Below, in pieces: positions 42,386 to 51,601 of a stretch of 64,000 nt of DNA. The position numbers were made by a program, and so were the translations under genes. The stretch is from Georgenia sp. TF02-10 (lineage in GTDB: Bacteria; Actinomycetota; Actinomycetes; Actinomycetales; Actinomycetaceae). The notes beneath the pieces were generated by a model. That model had not been told where the DNA came from, ran no database searches, and saw only the letters and a program-made list of their open reading frames with translations. How positions within the stretch are numbered: the stretch's first letter is position 1; each line of letters starts with the position of its first letter. The DNA is taken from positions 186,001 through 250,000 of the forward strand of contig NZ_CP094289.1 in the NCBI RefSeq assembly GCF_022759505.1, read 5' to 3'.

Positions 42386-43270
42386 CTACTTCACGGCCCC
42401 CGAGGTGATGCCGGAGATGATCTTGCGCTGCGCCAGGATGAACACGACCAGCAGAGGCAGGCTCATGAGGATCACGTAGGCGAAGATTAGGTGCCAGTTG
42501 TTGAGGTACAGTCCCGCGCTGGCGACCTGGAAGAGGTTCAGGGGCAGGGTGTCGAGCCGGCCGCCGACAACGAAGAACGCGTAGAAGACGTCGTTCCAGA
42601 CGTAGAGGCAGATCAAGATGGTCGCGGTCGAGAGCACCGGGACCAGCAGCGGCAGGATGATCGTGCCGAACACGCGAAGCGGTCCGGCGCCGTCCACCCG
42701 GGCGGCTTCCTCCAGCTCCTGGGGGATAGTGCGGACGAATCCGGTGACGAAGAAGATGACCGTCGACATGTACATCCCCATGTACACGCCGATCATCCCG
42801 ACCGCGCTGCCGTCCAGGCCGATGTTCCGCAGCAGCAGCACGATCGTCACCACCGCCGGAGGAAGGACGATCCCGCTGATCGCCAGGGCGTACAGCACGG
42901 CGAACAGCCGGCTGGCACGCCGCGCCAGGACCCAGGAGGCCAGCGAGCCGAGCACGAGGACGCCGAGCACGGACGGAACCATGACCAGGAGGCTGCCGAA
43001 GAACGCGGCAGGGACGCGCCCCTGCTGCCAGACGGCGGAGAAGTTCTCCGCGTACTGCCAGGTGGTGGGCAGGGAGAGGTTTGGGTTGAGCGCCTCGGCC
43101 TGCGTCTTGCCGGCGGTGACCACCACGATCCAGAGCGGCATGCCGATCAGGAGGATCACCGCGAGTACGGCCACGACCGGCTGGATGGCCGGCCACTTCC
43201 CGGTATACCCTCCGGGACGTCGGCGACCGGTGGGCGCCGTAGACCTGCGAGTAACGGTGTGCGCGGTCAT
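42386..43270 (-). CDS. Carbohydrate ABC transporter permease, MalG type (second locus)
   Basis: 294 residues, six helices, EAA loop ELEEAARVDGAGPLRVFGTI. ATG at 43270 overlaps the MalF-type stop (ATGA). It was followed 95 bp downstream by the Shine-Dalgarno of the secreted glycosidase before the IS insertion. ATPase not encoded locally. Confidence 0.93.
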   Translation of the reverse strand: MTAHTVTRRSTAPTGRRRPGGYTGKWPAIQPVVAVLAVILLIGMPLWIVVVTAGKTQAEALNPNLSLPTTWQYAENFSAVWQQGRVPAAFFGSLLVMVPSVLGVLVLGSLASWVLARRASRLFAVLYALAISGIVLPPAVVTIVLLLRNIGLDGSAVGMIGVYMGMYMSTVIFFVTGFVRTIPQELEEAARVDGAGPLRVFGTIILPLLVPVLSTATILICLYVWNDVFYAFFVVGGRLDTLPLNLFQVASAGLYLNNWHLIFAYVILMSLPLLVVFILAQRKIISGITSGAVK

Positions 43271-44211
43271 AGGACTTCCTCCCGCTTGCGCAGGGTGCGG
43301 ATGACAGGGAATGCCAGGGCAACGACCACCACGAAGAGCACCAGGCTCATTGTCGTGGCCTGGGCGAACAGGCCCTGGCCGAAGGTGCGGAAGATGAAGA
43401 TGTTGAGCAGTTCGGTCGTGCGGGCGGGCCCGCCGCCGGTGGTGGCCTGCACGATGTCGAATCCGTTCATCGAGCCCAGGAGCGCCGTGGCGACGTTGAA
43501 CGTGATGGCCGGGGCGAGCAGCGGGAAGCGGATGTCGCGGAAGGTGCGCCAGGCGGATGCGCCGTCGAGCCGGGCTGCCTCCAGGACGTCCTCGTTGATC
43601 GTCTTCAGGCCGGCCAGGTAGATGAGCATCGACAGGCCCATCCACTTCCAGGCATGGATCAGTGCCACGACCAGCAGCGTCCAGGTTGTGCTGCCGAGCC
43701 ATGGGATGGTGACGTCAGTGCCGAAGATGCCACCCAGGATCTGGTTGACCGCGCCTTCGGGCTTGAGCATCGCCTGGAAGACATAGCCGACGGCCAGGGC
43801 AGACATGATGACGGGGATGAAGAACATGACGCGCGCAAGCCTGTTGACTCTGGTGTCGCGCTCGAGGAGGAGGGCAAGCAGCAGCCCGAAGAGGTTCTGG
43901 AAAACTGCGACGAGGACGGCGTAGATCAGTGTGATGCGCAGTGACCCCAGTAGCGTCCCGCTGGAGATGAGCTCGGCGAAGTTTCGGAACCCCACGAAGG
44001 AGATGGAGGCCTTGAAGCTCGACCAGTCGGTCAGCGCGTAGACGAAGTTGAAGATCGTGGGCAGGAAGAAGAACACGCCCAGGACGAGGAACGCCGGGAC
44101 GAGGAACCACGCAGGGTGGGTCTTGCGGGATCGTTCGCCGCGGCGGCGAGGTGTCTGTCGCGGCGGGGGGACGACGCGGGCGCGGTGGTCGGTGCTGACG
44201 GTCGCTGTCAT
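43267..44211 (-). CDS. Carbohydrate ABC transporter permease, MalF type (second locus)
   Basis: 314 residues from ATG 44211, which has AAAGGTGA upstream; an ATG twelve codons further up lacks such a site. Six helices (first: FLVPAFLVLGVFFFLPTIFN) and coupling loop TINEDVLEAARLDGASAWRT. It pairs with the MalG-type protein encoded next. With the solute-binding lipoprotein it forms a CUT1 importer, likely for alpha-galactoside-containing oligosaccharides, judging from the GH36 gene. Confidence 0.93.
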   Translation of the reverse strand: MTATVSTDHRARVVPPPRQTPRRRGERSRKTHPAWFLVPAFLVLGVFFFLPTIFNFVYALTDWSSFKASISFVGFRNFAELISSGTLLGSLRITLIYAVLVAVFQNLFGLLLALLLERDTRVNRLARVMFFIPVIMSALAVGYVFQAMLKPEGAVNQILGGIFGTDVTIPWLGSTTWTLLVVALIHAWKWMGLSMLIYLAGLKTINEDVLEAARLDGASAWRTFRDIRFPLLAPAITFNVATALLGSMNGFDIVQATTGGGPARTTELLNIFIFRTFGQGLFAQATTMSLVLFVVVVALAFPVIRTLRKREEVL

Positions 44212-44277
44212 CTGTGGGTCACCTTTCACGGGTGCCGGGGCGCGCACGCTTGGCGCGTCCCGGCGCCGCGGCTGGGC

Positions 44278-45603
44278 TCAGAAGCCCTCGACGCCCTGGG
44301 CGCGGGCGAGCTGGGCGAACTGCTCCTGGCTCTGCTGGGCGACCTGCTCGGGTGTGGTCGTGCCCTGGATCATGTCGGCCAGGTAGATGTACAGGTCGGG
44401 GTTCGCCACCGCGAGGGCCTGCATGGACCCGACGCTGTCGGCGATCGAGGCGTGCACGTCCTGGAGCGCCTGCGGCACGCCGTCAGGTGTTGGCACGTCG
44501 GGCTGCAGGGAGACGGTGTTCTGGTCGGCGACGAAGTCGGCGTACCCGTCGCCGAGCCAGAACGACAGGAGCTGACGGGCGGCGGCCTCCCGCTGTGCGT
44601 CACCGGTCTTGAACGCGACCAGGGCGTTCGCCTGGTCGGGGATCATCGTTCCGACGTTACCGCTGGGCGAGATCGGGAAGAACCCGATCTTCTCGTCCAG
44701 CTCAGCCGTGTCGGCCTTGGCCTGCAGCTGACCAAAGAAGGAGTTGACCTGGACTGTCATGGCTGCCTGACCCGCCAGGAGCGCATCAGCCTGGTCCTCG
44801 AAGGTGGCGGTCTTGATGTCGGGGTTGAACAGGCCCTCGTCGATGAGCGACTTGTACGTCTCGATCGCGCCGAGGATCGTGGGGTCGGTGAACTTCTCCT
44901 CAGCGGCGTTCACCCGGTCCCACAGGCCGTCGGCGGCGGCGTCGGCGAGCTGGACCTGGACCCACCACTGCGTTCCCCACCCGGTCGGCGTGGTGAAGTC
45001 ATAGAACGGCGTCTGGCCTTCGGCCTTCAGCCGTCGGCCGAGCTCGACGAACTCGTCCCAGTTCTTCGGGGTCTCCGTGATGCCGTGCTCGGCGAAGACC
45101 TCCTTGTTGTAGTAGACCCCCTGCACGGCAGGGCTCGTGATCAATGTCGCGTACCTGGTGCCGTCGAGGATGCCAGTGATGTCGCGCAGCTCAGGGCTGT
45201 AGCTGTCCAGCCACGGGGCGTCGTCGAGCGGCTGCAGGTTCGCCGGGGCGTTGAGCGCCGTGAGCATCGAGGTCGTCGGCTGCCAGAAGGCGAGGTCCGG
45301 CTTGTCGCCGGTGGCGACCTTGGTCTGGATGCCCTGCTCGTAGGGGTCGGGGATCGTGACGATGTCGACCTGGGCCCCGGTTTCGTCCTCGAACGCCGCG
45401 GTGACGGCCTCCGGGACGGTGTTGGAGTTCTGCGCCGCCCAGATCGTCAGCGTCGTCCCGGACAGGTCCGCAGTCTGCTCAGGCCATTCGGTGGCCTCGT
45501 CGCCGCCCGAGCTCCCGCCGCTGCCCGCGGTCGGGTCGCTGCAGGCGGTCAACGCCAGTGTTGCGGCGGCGATGAAGGCTGCACAGCTCAGATACTTCTT
45601 CAT
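44278..45603 (-). CDS. Sugar-binding lipoprotein of an ABC importer (second locus)
   Basis: 441 residues. The signal peptide begins MKKYLSCAAFIAAATLALTA and the lipobox is ALTAC. The mature protein is a family 1 solute-binding protein: TTLTIWAAQNSNTVPEAVTA, then PDLAFWQPTTSMLTALNAPA, with Trp/Tyr-rich ligand walls (TPTGWGTQWWVQVQ). It sits between the alpha-galactosidase and the two permease genes. Confidence 0.92.
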   Translation of the reverse strand: MKKYLSCAAFIAAATLALTACSDPTAGSGGSSGGDEATEWPEQTADLSGTTLTIWAAQNSNTVPEAVTAAFEDETGAQVDIVTIPDPYEQGIQTKVATGDKPDLAFWQPTTSMLTALNAPANLQPLDDAPWLDSYSPELRDITGILDGTRYATLITSPAVQGVYYNKEVFAEHGITETPKNWDEFVELGRRLKAEGQTPFYDFTTPTGWGTQWWVQVQLADAAADGLWDRVNAAEEKFTDPTILGAIETYKSLIDEGLFNPDIKTATFEDQADALLAGQAAMTVQVNSFFGQLQAKADTAELDEKIGFFPISPSGNVGTMIPDQANALVAFKTGDAQREAAARQLLSFWLGDGYADFVADQNTVSLQPDVPTPDGVPQALQDVHASIADSVGSMQALAVANPDLYIYLADMIQGTTTPEQVAQQSQEQFAQLARAQGVEGF

Positions 45604-45669
45604 ATCAGCTCCTCGGGTCTCGCCCTTCGTCATCCGTGACGGCAGGTTCGGGGTGGGCGCCGGTCGGTG

Positions 45670-47790
45670 TTACCGGACGCCCTGGTGGCGTATCCGCAGC
45701 AGTCGTGCAGCAGGCTCGTCGCTCGTCGCGCGCAGCCTCAAGCGGTCGCCGTCCGGGATCGTCTCGAGCCCGGAAGTAGTTGTGGTCGCCGGAAAGACGG
45801 TCTCGACCGTGCCGTGGGGGATCGGGAGGCAGACCTCCCGCTCGGCGCCTCCGCGCCACCAGACAGCCAGCACGGTCTCGTCCTCGCCGGCGCGCCCGAC
45901 GGCGAGCCAGGAGGAGTCCCAGGAGGGCAGGCCAAGCGGCCATACCGGCACCGAATCCCTTGCCGCGTCGTCCCACATCCGTGCCGCCCGTACGCCCTCA
46001 GCGACAACGGTCAGCTGGTGCTCGTCCATCGCGTCGATCCGCCCCGACAGGTACAGCCGTCCCGACAGGCCGGTGACCATCGTGAAGGCGATCTCCTCCT
46101 GTGACATCGACGGTTGCGGGTAGGCCCAGTTGCCGGCCTGCTCGGGCAGCACCGCCATCAACGCCCCGGCAGCGATCGGCGGGTAGCGGAGCGGCTGCTG
46201 CTGGTCGCTCGTCGACTGGATCTCCAGGCGCGACAGCAGCCCGTAGTCGGCGCGCATCGCCCCCGAGGCACAGTTCTCGATCACGAGGTCCGGGTGCCGC
46301 TCGAGCACCGCGTCGAGCCAGCTCAGGTAGGCGCGAGTGTGGCGCAGCAGGCCGTCACCGGCGCTGTCGGCGTCCCGGTCGGTGCCCGATCCAGGCGTGA
46401 CGTTGTAGTCGAGCTTGAAGTAGCCCACACCGTGCTCGTCCACCAGACGGTCCACGACGTCGTCCAGGTGCTTGCGGGCGAACTCGTTGCGCAGGTCCAG
46501 CAGGTACCTGCCGTGCTCGACGACCCGGGTACCCCGCCGCTGCAGGAACGCCTCCTGGGGAAGCTCCGCGGCCAGGGGGCTGCGCACGCCGATGACCTCT
46601 GGCTCGAGCCACAGGCCCGGGACCATCCCGGCTGCGCGGATCGCCTGCAGCACCCTGTCCAGCCCGCCGTCGGGAAAGCGAACGTCGGACAGGCGCCACT
46701 CGCCCACCGAGTCCCACCAGTCGGCACCGTCGTCGTACCAGCCTGCATCGATGCAGAAGTAGTCCGCCCCAACCTTCGCGGCCGCGTCGATCAACGGCAG
46801 GAGCTTGTCGGTCGTCGGGTCGCCCATGAGGGTGTTCATGTAGTCGTTGAAGACCACAGAACCTGCGGCACGCGCCGGTCGGCGCACCGTTCGCCGGTGT
46901 CGGGTCATCTCGGCGACGGCGGCCTGCCAGTCGCCGTCCGTCCAGGCGACCGACACCGGTACCGAAACGAACTTCTGGCCCTGCTCGAGCGTGCGCAGCC
47001 ACCCGTGGTCGGCGTCGGTCGGCCCGAGCAGGCCGAGGACGAGGACTTCCCGCTCCTCGCCGTCGAGGCGCACGCCCATCTCGGTGCGCCACGGACCGGG
47101 GTGCTCGACCTGCCAGGCGAGACTGCCGCCGTCGAGCGCACGCAGCACGCCTGTCGGCGGGTGCTGGCCGGACGACCATGTGCCCTGACTGACGAGCGCG
47201 TGGGCGCCCCGGGAGTCCTGGTGCTGGTGCGCCGCCAGACCCAACGCAGGCAGGGCCGCATGGCCGCGTACCGGCCGGGCCGACCAGCGCCACTCCCCCA
47301 GCCACTCGTTGACGCCCTCCACCGACTCCACGCCCTTCAGCACACCGGGACCGCAAGGGTCGGCAATCATCAGCGAGGACACGGCCTGCAGGTGGACGGG
47401 CGCCGCCCCGAGGTTGCGAACGCTCGTCCAGGCCTGCACGGACGCACCGGTCGAGCGGCCGCGCAGGAAGGATTGCACCTCCAGGCCGCTGACCTCGTCG
47501 TGCTGCACCACGTGCAGCGAGTCCCAGCCGGCCTCGTGGACGAGCTGGTGGCTGACGTAGCGCAAACGGGCACCGACGGCCGTGGCGGTGTTGCGGAGGT
47601 TCGCGGAGCAATGTCCGTGACCGACGGCGAGGATCTCCACCAACGGCTGCACCGGCGCGCCGTCCCCCGGTGTGCGGGCGGAGACCAGCTGCGCGGTCAC
47701 CGGGCCGTCGGGCTGGCGCCGTATCGCCAGGCGCAGGTCTCCCTCGCCCCAGCTGATCAGCTCACGACCGTCGTCGGTCCGACCCGGCAT
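45670..47790 (-). CDS. Glycoside hydrolase family 36, alpha-galactosidase
   Basis: 706 residues, no signal peptide. The N-terminal sandwich is followed by the barrel with YFCIDAGWYDDGADWWDSVG, MVPGLWLEPEVIG, GVGYFKLDYN (nucleophile Asp) and LEIQSTSDQQQPLRYPP (acid/base Asp), all GH36 hallmarks. ENCASGAMRADYG matches the family substrate loop. It would remove terminal alpha-galactose (or alpha-N-acetylgalactosamine, the other GH36 activity) from imported sugars. It is the first enzyme gene of the operon; a pair of 15-bp sites lies just upstream. Confidence 0.93.
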   Translation of the reverse strand: MPGRTDDGRELISWGEGDLRLAIRRQPDGPVTAQLVSARTPGDGAPVQPLVEILAVGHGHCSANLRNTATAVGARLRYVSHQLVHEAGWDSLHVVQHDEVSGLEVQSFLRGRSTGASVQAWTSVRNLGAAPVHLQAVSSLMIADPCGPGVLKGVESVEGVNEWLGEWRWSARPVRGHAALPALGLAAHQHQDSRGAHALVSQGTWSSGQHPPTGVLRALDGGSLAWQVEHPGPWRTEMGVRLDGEEREVLVLGLLGPTDADHGWLRTLEQGQKFVSVPVSVAWTDGDWQAAVAEMTRHRRTVRRPARAAGSVVFNDYMNTLMGDPTTDKLLPLIDAAAKVGADYFCIDAGWYDDGADWWDSVGEWRLSDVRFPDGGLDRVLQAIRAAGMVPGLWLEPEVIGVRSPLAAELPQEAFLQRRGTRVVEHGRYLLDLRNEFARKHLDDVVDRLVDEHGVGYFKLDYNVTPGSGTDRDADSAGDGLLRHTRAYLSWLDAVLERHPDLVIENCASGAMRADYGLLSRLEIQSTSDQQQPLRYPPIAAGALMAVLPEQAGNWAYPQPSMSQEEIAFTMVTGLSGRLYLSGRIDAMDEHQLTVVAEGVRAARMWDDAARDSVPVWPLGLPSWDSSWLAVGRAGEDETVLAVWWRGGAEREVCLPIPHGTVETVFPATTTTSGLETIPDGDRLRLRATSDEPAARLLRIRHQGVR

Positions 47791-47835
47791 CCTCGCCTCG
47801 CTTCCTGCGCCATCTCAGCGCCTCGTTGGAGACTA

Positions 47836-47908
47836 TGAAAGCGTCGATCATCGCTTAGCGCAAGCCTGTGGGGCGGTAAGGGGGCCGCACTGGTGATCTT
47901 CGCTTTCA
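47836..47908. promoter_or_regulatory. Inverted pair of 15-bp operator-like sites upstream of the GH36 operon
   Basis: TGAAAGCGTCGATCA (47836-47850) and, on the other strand, TGAAAGCGAAGATCA (47894-47908) share the pattern TGAAAGCGnnGATCA and face each other across 43 bp. They lie between the LacI-type gene and the GH36 gene it probably controls. TGAAAGCG is the typical half of LacI/CcpA-family sites. Confidence 0.6.
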
Positions 47909-47953
47909 GCCGACCAAGGCACCGTCGCCCGGAGGGCTGGCCGGCCAGGCTGC

Positions 47954-48976
47954 TCAGCCGGCGGCGGGGCGGCCGGTCGACTGCCGCAGGACCAGGTCGG
48001 GGACCATGCGCACAGACGGGCGCGGCTCACCGGTTTCCAAGCGCCCGACCAGCAGGCCGAACACGTGGTGACCGAGACCGACGAAGTCCTGGCGCACCGT
48101 CGTCAGCGGGGGCACCCACAACTGGCTCAGTGGGTGGTCGTCGAAACCGACGACGCTCACGTCCTGCGGGATCCGCCGCCCGGAGTCCACCAGGCCCTTC
48201 ATGACACCGATGGCGAGCTCGTCGTTCCCCGCCAGGACCGCGGTGGTCGCCACGTCGCGCGCTAGCCGCACCCCGGCCTCGTACCCGGCCAGCGGGTCCC
48301 ACCCGGCGTGGATGACCGGCGGCGGTTCGATCCCTGCCTCGCGCAGCGTGTCGCGCCACCCGACCATCCGGGCGCTCTCCACGCCCACCGACGGGATCGC
48401 CACGTGATGGACCGTCTTGTGCCCCAGGTCCAGCAGATACCGGGTGGCTTGCGCAGAGGCGAACCGATCGTCCATGTACGCGTGCGAGATGGCCTCGTCG
48501 GACGAGCCTCCGGAGGCTGCCGCGACCGAGGGCAGCCACGACGGCATCTGAGCCAGGGCCGCGGCCCCCGGCGGGTCGAACTCCAGGATGATCGCCCCGG
48601 CCAGCGGCTGACCGAGCGCGTAATCGATGGCTCGCTCGACGGTCAGACTGTCGGCGGTCTCCACAACCGAGATGACGACCATGTAGCCTGCCTGGCGCGC
48701 CGCCTCCTCGATGCCCTGGATGGTCGAGGCGTACCCGTACCGGGTGGTGTTTCCGGCGAACACGGCGATTATCGATCCGGCCTGGTTGGCCAACGACCGG
48801 GCCGCCCCGTTGGGTCGGAAGTCCAGCTCCTTGATGGCGGACATCACCCGTGCGCGCCGCTCCGCGCTCACCCGGACGGTCCCGTTCAGCACGCGCGAGA
48901 CCGTCGGGACCGAGACGCCCGCCACTCTGGCGACGTCGGCGATGACTGGCGGCTTCATCCGCGGCCCTGAGTTCAC
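47954..48976 (-). CDS. LacI family transcriptional regulator (alpha-galactoside locus)
   Basis: 340 residues. The N-terminal HTH reads IADVARVAGVSVPTVSRVLN and GTVRVSAERRARVMSAIKEL; a sensor domain follows with VAVFAGN-like first strand, GDDEL-type sugar pocket (VLAGNDELAIGVMKGL) and DVSVVGFDDHPLSQLWVPPL. It precedes the GH36-importer operon on the same strand. An alternative start six codons in (MKPPVIADV) is also good. Another imperfect palindrome, TCACG/CGTGA at 48973-48993, overlaps its own start. Confidence 0.9.
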   Translation of the reverse strand: MNSGPRMKPPVIADVARVAGVSVPTVSRVLNGTVRVSAERRARVMSAIKELDFRPNGAARSLANQAGSIIAVFAGNTTRYGYASTIQGIEEAARQAGYMVVISVVETADSLTVERAIDYALGQPLAGAIILEFDPPGAAALAQMPSWLPSVAAASGGSSDEAISHAYMDDRFASAQATRYLLDLGHKTVHHVAIPSVGVESARMVGWRDTLREAGIEPPPVIHAGWDPLAGYEAGVRLARDVATTAVLAGNDELAIGVMKGLVDSGRRIPQDVSVVGFDDHPLSQLWVPPLTTVRQDFVGLGHHVFGLLVGRLETGEPRPSVRMVPDLVLRQSTGRPAAG

Positions 48977-49018
48977 GCAGCAAGATTACGTGAGCGACGA
49001 CGGACCTCCCAACCACGC

Positions 49019-49801
49019 ATGATTAACGGTTTCAGACCATCGTGCGCTCGGCCGCGGGTGCTCTGGGACCACGCCACCTTGGCGTGGACCCCCGCATGCG
49101 GCCACATCGTCGACGATCGGGTCGCCACGGTCCTTGACGCCGGCACGCTCGTCCTGCGCGCATTCTTTGGCGCGCTACCCACGCCCGCCGGCGACGTCGT
49201 CTGGTTCGTCAACGTCCCGCGCCCGCAGATCTCCCGCCGCGCCAGCGCGCGGAGACCCGGTGCAGGCGTGGCAGCAGATGCTGGCGGACCTGGCCGCCGC
49301 CGATCCCGGTCCGTTCCGCGGATCACCACCGGCCGGCTCGAGCTCGCCGGCGACAACACCTTCGACCTCCCCCACGTGCCGGTGTGGCACCGGCAGCGGC
49401 TCGGACTGGTCGGGGACGCGATCCACGCCCCGGCACCGAGCTCAGGCCAGGGGGCGTCGTTGGCCCTGGAGGACGCCGTCGTCCTCGCCTCGTGCTTACA
49501 CGCGGCGCCGACGCGGGAGGCCGGCTTCGCGGCGTTCGAGCAGCACCGACGCGCGCGGGTCGAGCGGGTCGTGGCCGAGGGGGCGCGGCACAGCAGCTCG
49601 AAGACCGCCGGGCCGGTGCGCCGGGTCGTCCACGACGCCATCCTGCGCAGCGTCTTCCGCCGCATGGCCACCCGGCAGTCGCAGGCCGGGAGCACCGACC
49701 ACGTCACGCTCCCGCGCCTCCCGGAACGGGACGGCCCCGCTACCCCGGCGACCTCGGTCGGACCGCCGCCCCGTCGAGCAGGTGGGACAGGAGCAGCTTG
49801 A
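49019..49801 (+). pseudogene. FAD-dependent monooxygenase remnant
   Basis: The C-terminal half of a UbiH/PheA-type FAD monooxygenase is recognisable: LGLVGDAIHAPAPSSGQGAS is the FAD-binding GD motif, followed by LALEDAVVLASCL. The N-terminal Rossmann part with its GxGxxG is missing. A middle stretch (about 49245-49320, DPVQAWQQMLADLAAADPGP) is in another frame than the flanks, so two compensating indels are present. The final codons overlap the end of the convergent membrane protein gene. Confidence 0.75.
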
Positions 49802-50315
49802 TCACCAGCAGCGGGGCGACCCAGGCGAGGGCCGGATCGGCCGGGCCGGTCGCGGACGCGAGGAGGACCAGGACGGCTGCGCAGGCGAACGCCACCGGCC
49901 GGCGCAGGGTCGTGCTCGAGGTGATCAGTACGGCCGAGAGGACGAGCCCGGCGTAGAGTAGCGCGGCAGCCCACCAGGACTGGGCCGGGAACAGCGCGGC
50001 GAGGATGAACGGGTGCACGTGCGCGGCCACGAAGAGGACCGAGCGGCGCCGCCAGTCCGGCACGTCATGGAAGCGCCGCTCGGCCGCGGCGGTCGCGTTG
50101 ACGACCACTCCCCCGGCGAGATCGAACCCGACGACGGCGAGGACCACGACCTGAAGCGGCGTGCCTCCCGAGACCAGACCGAGGACGGTCACCGTGAGCG
50201 CGCCGATCACCGCGGTGCCGTACCCGAGCCCCAGCTCGGCGCGGTCTGCGCCCGGCGCCACCAGCAGCGCGTTGACCCGCGCGACCATCGACGGCGGACC
50301 GCCCGAGCGGCTCAT
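49740..50315 (-). CDS. Integral membrane protein of unknown function
   Basis: 191 residues with about six hydrophobic segments, for example YGTAVIGALTVTVLGLVSG, LQVVVLAVVGFDLAGGVVV and WWAAALLYAGLVLSAVLITS. Polar signatures between helices include NATAAAERRFHDVPDWRRR. ATG at 50315 has GGGGAG upstream. It is intact although it lies between broken genes. I do not recognise the family. Confidence 0.7.
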   Translation of the reverse strand: MSRSGGPPSMVARVNALLVAPGADRAELGLGYGTAVIGALTVTVLGLVSGGTPLQVVVLAVVGFDLAGGVVVNATAAAERRFHDVPDWRRRSVLFVAAHVHPFILAALFPAQSWWAAALLYAGLVLSAVLITSSTTLRRPVAFACAAVLVLLASATGPADPALAWVAPLLVIKLLLSHLLDGAAVRPRSPG

Positions 50316-50340
50316 CGCAGCTCCCCTCTCGACCACGTGT

Positions 50341-50981
50341 TCATGGCCTCGACCCCGGCGGCGGCTCCCGGAGCCAGGCGTTCAGCTCCTCGACGGACCG
50401 CACCCCCTCCTCCGCGACCGCCTGGTAGATGAGGAAGCTCGGAACGGCCCGCTCCCCTCCAGCGCCGGCCTCCCGGGTGGTCCGCTTGAGCCGCACGACG
50501 GCGGCCCGCGCCTCCTCGGTCATCAGCGGTCCGAAGCGCCGGACGTGCGCGAGGTCGGGCTGACGGTCCGGCTCGTCGACGAACCAGAGGTCCAGCGTCC
50601 AGTCGTTGCCGTGCGGCGACCGGCAGTCGACGCCGAGGTAGAAGCCGTCCGGGTACCGCGGGTCGCGGTTCCACCGGCCGGCGTCGTCGCGGATGGTGAC
50701 CTGGCGCACGTCCGGGTGCACCGCGAGGTCGCTTCCCAGCCGCGCGATGCGCCCCACCGTTCCCTCGTCCAGACTCACGCAGGAGGTGGTCACGTCGATG
50801 TCGCGCCGGCCAGCACCCGCAGGGCGGCCGCCCCTACGACCGTCGGTCGTCCGATCTGCTCGAGCCGCTGCCGGAGCCGGAGCCGAGCGCACATGGCCAG
50901 GGCCCCGCGCTCGAGGAGCGCTTCACCTTCCAACAGGTCCTGCTGCATCAGCAGTGACCCACCCTTGTTCTGCAGTCGCAC
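50341..50981 (-). pseudogene. Frameshifted nucleotidyltransferase-like protein gene
   Basis: The N-terminal part (LLERGALAMCARLRLRQRLE, then VVGAAALRVLAG) ends at a stop at 50790-50792, while the continuation in another frame reads RDIDVTTSCVSLDEGTVGRI and later NDWTLDLWFVDEPDRQPDL. Joining them at about 50806 with one restored base gives VVGAAALRVLAG-x-RDIDV, which fits the GS...DxD arrangement of minimal nucleotidyltransferase-like proteins. The family name is tentative; the frame break is direct from the sequence. It could also be a single sequencing error. Confidence 0.6.
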
Positions 50982-50990
50982 TACGCGACG

Positions 50991-51486
50991 TCACCCGCCT
51001 ACCCGCTCGCCGCGCTCAGCATCTCGCGTCGACACCCGCCGAATGTGCTCCTCCGTGAGCTGTGACAGCTTGTTGACCAGCCCCGCCATCGCCGTGATCT
51101 CGTCGACGCCGAGCTCCTCCAGCAGGGTCTGGCCGTCACGGACCATGGGCCCGTACACGTCCCACACCAGGCGCCGTCCCTCCGCGGTCAGCTCGACCTG
51201 GACCTTCCGACGGTCGCCCGGCGACTGCGTGCGGCGCATCAGGCCTCGTCGGCTCAGCCGGTCCACCAGTGCCGTGGTGGCGGCGGGGGCGCAGCCCGAT
51301 CGCTCTCGCGAACTCGCCCGCCGACATCGCGGACTCCGAGAGCCAGTCGAGACAGCCAAGTTCGGCCGCACCAAGCCCCAGCGCGCGACCGACCGCGTCG
51401 TCGAAGTCCTGCGTCGGGCCCTGGTAACGCTGGACAGCCCGGCCGAACGCCTCGGCCGCCGCGCTGTGCGAGGTGGCCACCAACAT
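50991..51486 (-). pseudogene. MarR family regulator with a frameshift
   Basis: The first half (AVQRYQGPTQDFDDAVGRAL, then LGCLDWLSESAMSAGEFARA) and the second half (ATTALVDRLSRRGLMRRTQS, then PGDRRKVQVELTAEGRRLVW) together make a normal MarR protein of about 165 residues, but they are in different frames. The switch is in a C-rich run near 51290; one surplus base explains it. The wing motif SPGDRRKV is intact. Start is GTG 51480 or ATG 51486. A palindrome upstream suggests it once regulated itself. Confidence 0.75.
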
Positions 51487-51502
51487 TCCCTTCGATACTC
51501 GG

Positions 51503-51518
51503 ACGGTTCGTCTACCGT
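51503..51518. promoter_or_regulatory. MarR-type operator candidate
   Basis: ACGGT and ACCGT form a 5+6+5 inverted repeat 17-33 bp before the broken MarR gene, in a locally AT-richer promoter stretch. Placement and symmetry fit an autoregulatory site. Confidence 0.4.
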
Positions 51519-51601
51519 ACCGTTTGCCGGCACACCAACAGATGGGTCGCCTTGACCAAGACTCGGCGTCGCCTTGCTTGGCGGGCCGGACCATCCGGGC
51601 G

